Shown here: positions 56,801 through 64,000 of the stretch, one piece after another
Layout of the letters: each line of letters begins with the position of its first letter
How positions within the stretch are numbered: the first letter of the stretch is position 1
Assembly (NCBI GenBank): GCA_036426205.1
Contig: WSYH01000046.1
Span: 62,001 to 126,000 of the forward strand
From: Ascaphus truei
Lineage: Eukaryota; Chordata; Amphibia; Anura; Ascaphidae
Length of the DNA: 64,000 nt
Direction: 5' to 3'
Position numbers and translations under genes: made by a program
Notes under the pieces: model-generated
The model's input: the letters and a program-made list of their open reading frames with translations, nothing else
Databases searched by the model: none
Told to the model about the DNA's origin: nothing

Positions 56801-57740
56801 AACAAAAAGGCTATAGACGTATTAAAGACCTGGAGGGTTATAATTTGAAGATCAAAACATTCGACCACATTAGACAGGAAAATGATATGCCCCACTCAGA
56901 ATTCTTTAGATATCTCCAGGTTAGAGCATTCTACAATAAATTTGATCCATATCCCCCATAAACTTCCTTCGAAAAGCTCTGTCTGGCAGAAACAGACACT
57001 AAGGGACTTATCTCACAGTTATATAGCGAGGTAGTTAGTTCTGCTGCACAGGGACAACAAACGCCCTCTTTCCGGTCCCAATGGGAAACAGATCTAGGAG
57101 AGACCCTTGAGGATGAGGAGTGGAAGGCTATATTTTTAGCCACGGCAAAGAGCTCTATCTGCTTCACTCTTAAGGAGAACGCATATAAAGTCCTTATGCG
57201 ATGGTATCTCACCCCACTAAAATTATCAAGGTTTGTGCCGGGTTCCTCCCCGCTGTGTCCAAGACAGTGCGGGGGAACGGCAGACCTGTTACATATGCTG
57301 TGGTCTTGCCCGCAGATCTCCCCATTGTGGGAATCAATTAGAAATTGGATCCAGAAGATTTTCGATCTTGAAATACCACCGGACCCATGGCTGTTCCTTC
57401 TGAACAGACCATTAACGGGCCTCACCAAAGCAAGTAATAAACTAATCGCACATTTTGCACTAGCCACGCGGTGCGAGATCGCAGCATTATGGAAACGCCC
57501 CGACATCCCAAATATCCCAAAGATTCGGAATCGAATGTGGTTTATATGCCAGATGGAGAAGTTAACGACACTGGCACCAATTAGCTAAAAGTCTGGACGC
57601 CTTGGCTGGCACAGACGGATATCCCGGGGGTCGAGAAAGAATCAATTTGGCTATGATAGTAACAGATGCGTTCTCCTCGGGATGGAGTAACTATCTCCAA
57701 TCTAGAGACACAGAACATTGCCCTATAGCACTACTGAGAT
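53879..57740 (+). pseudogene. L1/Tx1-type LINE ORF2, nearly full length
   Basis: APE endonuclease from ATG 53879 (ISHNVKGFNNP, DILLLQEMHF, LASVYAPCEQ, LLAGDINMVM; SWSDHAPIEL at 54550). Next a charged linker, then RT: SKAPGPDGFSGLYYKKF, SYRPISLINTDIKLYAKLLA, SLDAEKAFDRIDW, STRQGCPLSALVF, and the catalytic ALYADDILLI at about 55965. The thumb and C-terminal region ends in a CCHC-type zinc motif (C..QCGGTADLLHMLWSCP, about 57255-57310) and an ALLR end near 57740. Frame changes at about 54390, 54500, 54690, 55600 and 57560, plus one TAA at 56959. Otherwise open over long stretches (475 codons), so younger than the minus-strand copy. No poly-A tail is seen; a perfect inverted repeat starts at 57843. 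Confidence 0.9.
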
Positions 57741-57842
57741 AATACAGGGGCATTAAGGAAGACCCGTCTACATCAAGCGGGACCGCGGCCTGGAACGCTC
57801 CATGCGAAAAGGAAGAGGAATACCACAGACACTGTCTATCCT

Positions 57843-57915
57843 AACTTATCCCGTTTGTATTTGATAAGGTTGGCCCTGTGTAGGTCAACCTTATCAAATA
57901 CAAACGGGATAAGTT
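57843..57915. repeat. Perfect 30-bp inverted repeat at the LINE/PLE junction
   Basis: The left arm AACTTATCCCGTTTGTATTT + GATAAGGTTG (57843-57872) and its exact complement (57886-57915) surround a 13-base loop. The right arm runs into the PLE coding frame that starts at 57914. Inverted duplication of the element's 5' end is a known PLE feature. Confidence 0.9.
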
Positions 57916-60187
57916 GAAGCAGGTCAAATCTGATTATAAAGAACGCAAAGTGTATAAATGGCTTTTGGGGCTTAGTGACAGCACTCAGGGTAGACCAGGG
58001 CAAAGGAGATACTATTCCAAATCCAGAAAGGCAGCTTTGGAGGGTCAAGATACAATACCAGTGACACGGACCTATCTGAAACCCAGGACAACACTACTAC
58101 TGAACCTTTTTTAGCAAAACTACCGAATCTCGGCAAGAAACCTCCGTTACCAGATTCAGACGCCGGGGACCAATCCGGAGGGGCGGTTGGAAATCAAAGG
58201 TCTCTACCACGAGAGTCCAAGACGAAAGGGGCGAGGGGAAGAACACAGAATCGGTAATCTTTAATTTATCGGACTATACCCTCACGCCGGCAGAGGTGGC
58301 GGTACTCCATAAAGGGCTCTCTTTTGTTCCCACTAACGCACAACAGCCCTTTGACTGGGAAGTAGACCTATACAGGATGCACCGTCAGCTGAAATTGAAA
58401 GACTTTTTCTGCAAGAGAGATGAGTCTGCTACCACTGGCAGGGGATTGAGCGTCTATTCGGATACTAAGAAATTCAGACCCAGAAGTGTTTTTGATCCGC
58501 AGATTACCAATCATAGCATTTCCACCTTCATGGGACTGGTTGAATCAAATACTAAACCACGAGTTATGAACCGTCAGATTAGCTATCACAATCTCACCAA
58601 GAGTGAGCGTCTGGCATTAAGATCCCTTAACAACAGAAGGGAAATTATCATCAAGCCTGTGGACAAAGGGGGAGGCATTGTAATAATGCCATAGTCCTAT
58701 TACCGCAATGAGGTTCTGGGTCAACTCGCCCACCAGGACCGTTATAAAAAGCTAACCGCAGATCCCACAGCGGTATATAAGCGTGAGGTGGATTCAATTA
58801 TCACAATGGGACTAAATAATGGCTGGATCTCGAAGGATTTGGCTAAATTCTTGACCACTGACTTTCCGATTATGCCCGTACTCTACACCTTGCCTAAGGT
58901 ACATAAGTCTCTCATAGCCCTGTCGGGTAGACCAATAATCTCGGCACGGTCATCACTATGCCACCCATTGTCACAGTTTGTTGATTTTCACCTGCAGCCT
59001 ATGGTCCTACAGATGTCATCAAATATTAAAGATACTACGGACTTCATAACTAAACTGTCAGCACTATCATTGGATTTAACAGATGTCTTGCTTGTGACAC
59101 TTGACGTGTCAAGCTTGTACACTAACATCCCCCACCAGGAGGGGATGGAAGCTGTCAGGAGCCATCTACATTGTACTGGCCGAGGAGATGGTCCTCCATC
59201 AGAGTTCCTTATGACTCTGATAGATTTTATATTACATAAGAATTACTTCAGATTCGAACGGACGTACTATCTCCAACTCATGGGAACTGCTATGGGGTCC
59301 AATATGGCCCCATCTTATGCGAATATCTATATGGACACATATGAGCAGATACACCTTCTACATGATGCTCCACACGCTGAGTCTATTTTATATTATGCTA
59401 GATTCACCGATGATGTGTTCCTCCTGTGGGGTGGGGGCGAACATGATCTGTTGGAATTTATTCATTATGTGAATCTCATACCATCAAACATACGCTACAC
59501 GTACCAGTACAGTGCCACTAATATAGTGTTCCTGGATACCGTGGTATATAAGGAAAATAATGTATTGTGTACTAGAATACATACCAAGGACACAAATAAG
59601 AATACTCTCTTAGACGCTCAGAGTCATCATCCTCCCCCTCTCAAGAGGGGACTCCCCTTTTCACAAATGCTCCGGGTACGGAGAATTACAAGCGATCCTA
59701 CGCATATTGAAGCAGCTTTACAGAAAATGGCAGATCGCTTCAGAGAGAGGGGCTACGATCGGACAGAAATTGATCAAGCATTAGCCAAAGCAAGTTTACC
59801 GGCAAGGGGTGATCTACTGAAACCTACGGTGACAACCAGGGAAAATGATCGGTTTCACATAGTAACAACATATAGTACTGCCTCAAGCCAGATACAACGC
59901 AGTATAAAGCAAAATTGGCACATTTTGGCGAATGATAAACGTATCGGAAAACATTTTGAGTCCCCACCCCTCTTTTGCTATTGGCGGGATCGGAATGTGG
60001 AGGATTACCTCATAAAGGCGGACCCAGTGGATAAATATGCAGCGAAAACGACCTGGCTCACAAAGGCTCCGGGGGTGCACAAGAGGTTGTGTAAATTGCC
60101 AGTATTTAATGCTGGGCAACACTTTTATGCATCCGCATAAAGGTTATCCAATTAAAATTGTGGATTTTCTCAATTGTGACTCGAAAT
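57914..60187 (+). pseudogene. Penelope-like RT, largely intact (copy 3)
   Basis: Leading frame 57914-58111, then a frame change, then a long RT: 58296-58693 and 58694-60140, in the same frame and separated by a single TAG at 58692. Landmarks: IIKPVDKGGGIVIM at the first stretch's end, LPKVHKS at about 58893, LVTLDVSSLYTNIPHQ (motif A) at about 59093, GTAMGSNMAPSYANIYM at about 59285, YARFTDDVFLLW (catalytic) at about 59397, then NIVFLDTVVY and SHHPPPLKRGLPFSQMLRV. The frame continues past 60140 with a shift to IKIVDFLNCDSK, the segment just before a GIY-YIG endonuclease, and breaks at 60187. With one stop in about 600 codons this is the youngest PLE here. Confidence 0.9.
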
Positions 60188-60330
60188 CATCACTTCTCAC
60201 AACCAGATCATTCCATAAATGATTTAAAAATCAAAATCCTCAATGGAATGTTTTAAAGCACCCAAGAACGGAAAACATTTGAACTCAGAATGATAAAACC
60301 AAAGGACTTAATGCGGACATGGGTTTTCTC
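60188..60330 (+). pseudogene. C-terminal end of a PLE GIY-YIG endonuclease
   Basis: The frame from about 60210 reads DHSINDLKIKILNGMF, a stop, then STQERKTFELRMIK, which is the pattern of the C-terminal part of PLE endonucleases. A further frame gives KGLNADMGFLTPY. The catalytic GIY...YIG stretch between NCDSK (60187) and this point is absent. The result is either an internal deletion or a junction of two PLEs. Confidence 0.65.
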
Positions 60331-60649
60331 ACACCCTATCAAAATTGTTTGTAATTATCCTGCTTGCCTCAATTCTTATCCACACTTTCTCTCCCCCCCA
60401 GCATCCCTTCACCTCCCCACCTTTCTTTGACACCGTCTCCTGGCTTCAAACACTTAACACCCTACCTTATCTACAGTGAATATGTTTTTTTTCCCCTCTC
60501 TCTACACTGTTTTAGCCATTGAATCCTTTGTATATCAGTATTGCTTGACCTGAAGAAGAGAGGAGAACTCTCGAAAGCTTTTCCTATGACATAAATTGTT
60601 AGTCCAATAAAAAAGGTATCACCTAATACTGTAGAACTCATTTATTCTG

Positions 60650-60650
<1 letters not shown>
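60331..60650 (+). mobile_element. PLE copy 3, 3' region
   Basis: Pyrimidine-rich, then a hammerhead-like motif (60550-60578), then TTAGTCCAATAAAAAAGGTATCACC, a 3' end typical of PLE-type repeats in vertebrates. An (AT)n run follows at 60654. Confidence 0.65.
60550..60578 (+). ncRNA. Hammerhead-ribozyme-like motif, PLE copy 3
   Basis: CTGAAGAA, a GAGAG / CTCTC stem around GAGAA, then GAAAGC. The closest of the set to the canonical CTGATGA - stem II - GAAA order. It lies about 410 bp past the RT junction. Confidence 0.55.

Positions 60651-60653
<3 letters not shown>

Positions 60654-60700
<47 letters not shown>
60654..60700. repeat. (AT)n microsatellite
   Basis: About 23 AT dinucleotides. Confidence 0.95.
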
Positions 60701-60702
<2 letters not shown>

Positions 60703-61285
60703 GAACAATAGGGGAACCCCTGCTGCGGCCACAATGAAATTAGGCTGTGAACGGTGCAATGGGTATAATTGCAGTAATAAGGATAGAGAGAGAAAACCCA
60801 ATGTTGCACTCAAGTTCACCCTCTGGTGATTAATGAATGAATTAAAACATAAACTTTATTAAGAACAATAATTAAAATAGTGGGTGTTAAAACGACATAC
60901 TGCAGGTAGGTTGATCAATAATACTGATAGCCATATAGGCTCAGGATCAAAAGTGATGGTGTGTGTTTGGGATATCCAGATCACACACACCTAGCGAGAC
61001 AAACACAGAAATCCGAATGTGGACCTGTGTATAAAGGAATACTATAGGGTGTGTTCAGGTAGATACTTAAACTTCTAGTCACCTATGGCAGAGTCGGCAT
61101 ATACCAAGGTAGAAATAGGTAATATGACTAGTAGTGACTAATATATATAAAAAACAAATAAACTATATATACCAGTAAAGTATGTAATCAGCTGATACTC
61201 CTTTAGTGAATGATAGTGTACCTTGCACGGTGTCAGAGTGACCTCAGGTAACCTATTCTGCAAGATTATAACGTCCTCTATTCAC
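60701..61285. other. Unassigned repeat-like DNA
   Basis: No coding region. Contains TAAAACATAAACTTTATTAAGAAC (60843), resembling LINE or PLE 3' ends in amphibian repeats, but I could not place it. Confidence 0.3.
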
Positions 61286-61440
61286 ACATTTTAATTATCC
61301 AGACATAGACTGGGGCAATGAGATTATTATTACAACAAAAGGAAACAGGTTTTTGGGGGTGCTTAGAGACAATTATATGACCCAAATTCTTGAGGAACCA
61401 ATCAGGAGAGGGGCAGTACTGGATTTTGTCATATCAAACA
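61286..61440 (+). pseudogene. CR1-type LINE fragment
   Basis: Frame with NYPDIDWGNEIIITTKGNRF, then LGVLRDNYMTQILEEPIRRG and AVLDFVISNN, matching 51350-51505. It is cut by a hAT-like fragment at 61441. Confidence 0.8.
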
Positions 61441-61540
61441 ATGCATTTCATTTAAGTGCCTTCGGGAAGCGCGCAGGGCCTCTGTAAACCTTGCGCTCCC
61501 CCCGCAGAAAGTCTCGCACCCCCCAGTTTGCGCACCACTG
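61441..61540 (-). mobile_element. hAT-like MITE copy 3, partial
   Basis: On the minus strand it starts CAGTGGTGCGCAAACTGGGG at 61540 and shares TTTACAGAGGCCCTGCGCGC with copy 2. The other end is missing, replaced at the CR1 fragment. Confidence 0.8.
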
Positions 61541-61674
61541 CTGTAAGTTGTTTGGTTCCTTTTGGCAAATGAAATTGCAACTAATTTCAATCAAAAGGAC
61601 TTAACCGTAAAAAATTGTTTTGAATCCCTGGTGAAATTTCGGCTTTAACTTAATTGTTTTGCCCTTTCCATATC

Positions 61675-62275
61675 TATTTATTTATAAAATGTTTTACCAG
61701 GTAATAGATTGAGAGTTACCTTTCATTTTCAAGTATGTCCTGGGCATAGAGTTATGATGACAAATAATACATTGTTACAAATACATAGTTACATAAGTGA
61801 AGAGGGTATACATTATATGCAAGGCATTGCATGCACGGTTAGGGTAATATATATTATAGGCATATGTAACCGTTACAGACCAGATTAAAATGTGAGACAG
61901 CTTTAGTTTTGAAAGAACAGACTGGTGGTGGCTGTGAGAGTCTCCGGTAGGTTGTTCCAGTTTTGGGGTGCACAGTAAGAGAAGGAAGAACGGCCGGATA
62001 CTTTGCTGAACCTTGGGACCATGAACAGTCTTTCGGAGTCAGATCTCAGATGATAAGTGCTGCATGTGGTAGGGGTGAGGAGCTTGTTCAGGTGACCGGT
62101 AGCTTGCCCAGAAAGTATTTGAAGGCAAGACAGGAGAGATGAACTTTGCGCCTAGACTCAAGTGATGACAACTCTAGTTCTTTGAGCATTTCGCAGTGAT
62201 GTGTTGTGGTTGAATTGGAGAACAAAATTGCATATTGAATTGTAGAGGGTATCAAGTTTGCTAAGGTGGGTTTGG
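61675..62275 (-). pseudogene. LINE 3' end (L2/Rex1-like), C-terminal RT remnant and tail
   Basis: Minus strand: STPQTHLSKLDTLYNSICNF near 62270, then pieces like LAFKYFLGKLPVT, SDSERLFMVPRFSKVSGRSS and FSYCAPQNWNNLPETL (about 62130-61930), broken by stops. The tail CTGGTAAAACATTTTATAAATA ends at about 61677 and matches 45076-45150. It abuts a plus-strand LINE of another copy at about 62280. Confidence 0.7.
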
Positions 62276-62559
62276 GGTGTCGAGCTGTATACTATGCCCC
62301 ATAGTCCCCCTTTACTATTTATATTTCCTATATCCTCACTTCTTTTCAAAATATGCACTTCTTTCGACCAGCCTCATTATATCTCCAACGCTATTCATAT
62401 ATCTCCATTTCTCCTTCCTTCGCTACTTCTCAGTTCACATGAACTCCTTTCTTACCTGCACCCTCTGTCACTACACAGCTATACCCCCTGCACTAAAAAC
62501 ACAAACCTACAAATTATCCTCACACATTCTCTTTCTATCCATGCTTCTCCTCTTTGCTT

Positions 62560-64000
62560 CTAGGGGTATCTCTCCCAATTCTGGACCCTGCTTTATTTCT
62601 ACATGCACTCGGCCTCACCTGCCAAATGCAACTTCTACTCCTTCTGGTGTCAACCCCTCAACTTAATACCCATCCCCTGCCAACCTCCATCCTCTCTCCC
62701 TTTCTCCTGTGCCCTGTGGAATGCTCGCTACCTCTCTAACAAGTTCCTCTCTGTGCACGACTTTCTCCCTCACTCTGCTCCTATTTGCTATAACGGAGAC
62801 CTGGCTCACTCACTCTGACTCTGCTCTGGAAGCTGCCCTCTCATGGTGGCCTATTGTTCTCCCACACTCCGCGCCCTGAGCGTAGGGGTGGAGGCGTGGG
62901 GCTCCTGCTCTCCTCTATCTGCCGTTATCGAACACTTTCTATTCCTCCCTCTCTTGCTTTTTCCTCCTTTGAGGCTCACACTGTACAGATCTTCTCTCCT
63001 CCCCCTGTTCACGTGGTTGTCATCTATCGCCCACCTACCTCTACTCATCCCCTTTCTGCCTTTCTCTCTCACTTTGAATACTGGCTCTCTTTCTTTCTCT
63101 CTTCAGACTCCCGTTATTCTCCTTGGGGACTTCAACTGTCACATTAATGACCCCTCTCTCCCTTGGGCTTCCCGCTTTCTCTCTCTAACCTCTTATTTTA
63201 TCCTTCAACAGTAGACTACTGCCAGAACTGTTTTTCACTAAAAACTCTCTTCTGATTTTTCCATTTCACCCTTTCCTCTCTGACCATCACCTAATCTCAT
63301 TTTCTCTCTCGCTTCTCCCCTTCTCCATCTCCATCTACCCCACGTTTCTGCAGAAACCTGCGCTCTATTAACCTACCAGCCTTTGATTCCACTTTACGCT
63401 CCTCTCCTCTCTCAGTTCTACCGCAGACCCTGACAACCTGATCAGGAACTACAACTCTGCCTTATCCTCCTCTCTTGATCTACATGCCCCACTTTCTCTC
63501 TGCCGTCCTCACCCTTCTAATCCCAGACCCTGGCTAAATTCCCACACGTGCATGCTACGTTCCTCCACCCGTTCCTCTGAACGCCTCTAGAGGAAATCTA
63601 ACACTATCGCAGACTTCCTTCACTACAAATTTTTGCAATCCAGTTTCAACCCTGCCCTCTCTCATGCTAAACAAACCTACTTTTCTTCACTAATCAACGA
63701 GCACAAGTCTAACCCACACCAACTCTACTCTGTCTTTGACTCTCTACTCAGACCACCCTCAGCTGCCTCTTCTTCTCTGACATCTCACCTCAGGACTTTG
63801 CTGACTATTTATAGGAAAAGGTGGAATCCATACGTCAGAACATCCCCTCTGTTTCCTCCTCCCTTCCTACACCGCTTCCTAACTCTCCTCCTGCCTGCCT
63901 TGACTCTTTTTCCGCTATGTCTGAGGAGGATGTGCTGAGCTCCTCCTCTTCTACCACCTGCCCTCTTGACCCCATTCCCTCCCATCTCCTAAAACCTCTT
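62560..64000 (+). pseudogene. L2-type LINE: endonuclease half, runs off the window
   Basis: APE endonuclease of an L2-clade LINE: LWNARYLSNKFLSVHDF near 62710, RPERRGGGVGLLLSS near 62873, HVVVIYRPPTSTHPLSAFL near 63010, PVILLGDFNCHINDPSLPW near 63108, and SDHHLISFSLS near 63283. The linker before RT follows (AKQTYFSSLINEHKSNPHQLYSVFDSLLRP, 63660-63750). At least five frame changes and several stops. RT would lie beyond 64000. The first ~250 bp (62290-62560) are pyrimidine-rich, typical of the 5' region. Confidence 0.85.

Overview
The window looks like repeat-dense vertebrate chromosomal DNA, most like an amphibian (probably a frog). There are no bacterial-type operons. Introns with GT/AG ends are visible, microsatellites are frequent, and the mix of Ty3/gypsy chromoviruses, Penelope-like elements (PLEs), L1/Tx1-, L2- and CR1-type LINEs, hAT and Harbinger-like short elements is typical of such genomes. 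The taxonomic call is an inference from repeat content. No single gene fixes the species.

Layout. 1-0.8 kb: unassigned flank. 0.8-7.3 kb: a nearly complete but broken chromodomain Ty3/gypsy element on the minus strand, with a solo LTR of another family nested in its 5' LTR. 7.3-9.8 kb: PLE copy 1 (+) and its 3' region. 9.8-22 kb: tandem repeats, permuted PLE-terminus-like repeats, L2 LINE pieces, short DNA elements and GC-rich hairpins. 23.5-26.5 kb: PLE copy 2 (-), interrupted by a Harbinger-like and a hAT-like short element. 27-34.5 kb: L2 tail, nested MITEs, a possible first exon and AT-rich intron-like DNA. 34.5-35.9 kb: 3' end and LTR of a second chromovirus (+). 36.4-37.1 kb: three phase-compatible exons of an unidentified host gene (-), the best host-coding evidence here. 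37.2-46 kb: tandem repeats, LTR fragments, large palindromes, a 2.4 kb segment flanked by a 27-bp direct repeat, and a hAT copy with target duplication. 46-52 kb: a CR1-type LINE (+) split by an L1-type LINE (-). 53.4-57.8 kb: a long L1/Tx1-type ORF2 (+). 57.8-60.7 kb: PLE copy 3 (+). 61.3-64 kb: CR1, hAT and L2 fragments; the last, a plus-strand L2 5' half, runs off the window.

How the parts relate. Almost everything is transposon-derived. The recurring theme is Penelope-like biology. Three RT-bearing PLE copies all lack an intact GIY-YIG endonuclease, and each is followed downstream by a short hammerhead-like motif (a C(T)TGA..AA box, a stem-loop, then GAAA). The same motif recurs at four further loci, once at the centre of a ~107-bp-arm inverted repeat. 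The three host exons at 36.4-37.1 kb suggest that much of the window may be intron or flank of a minus-strand host gene.
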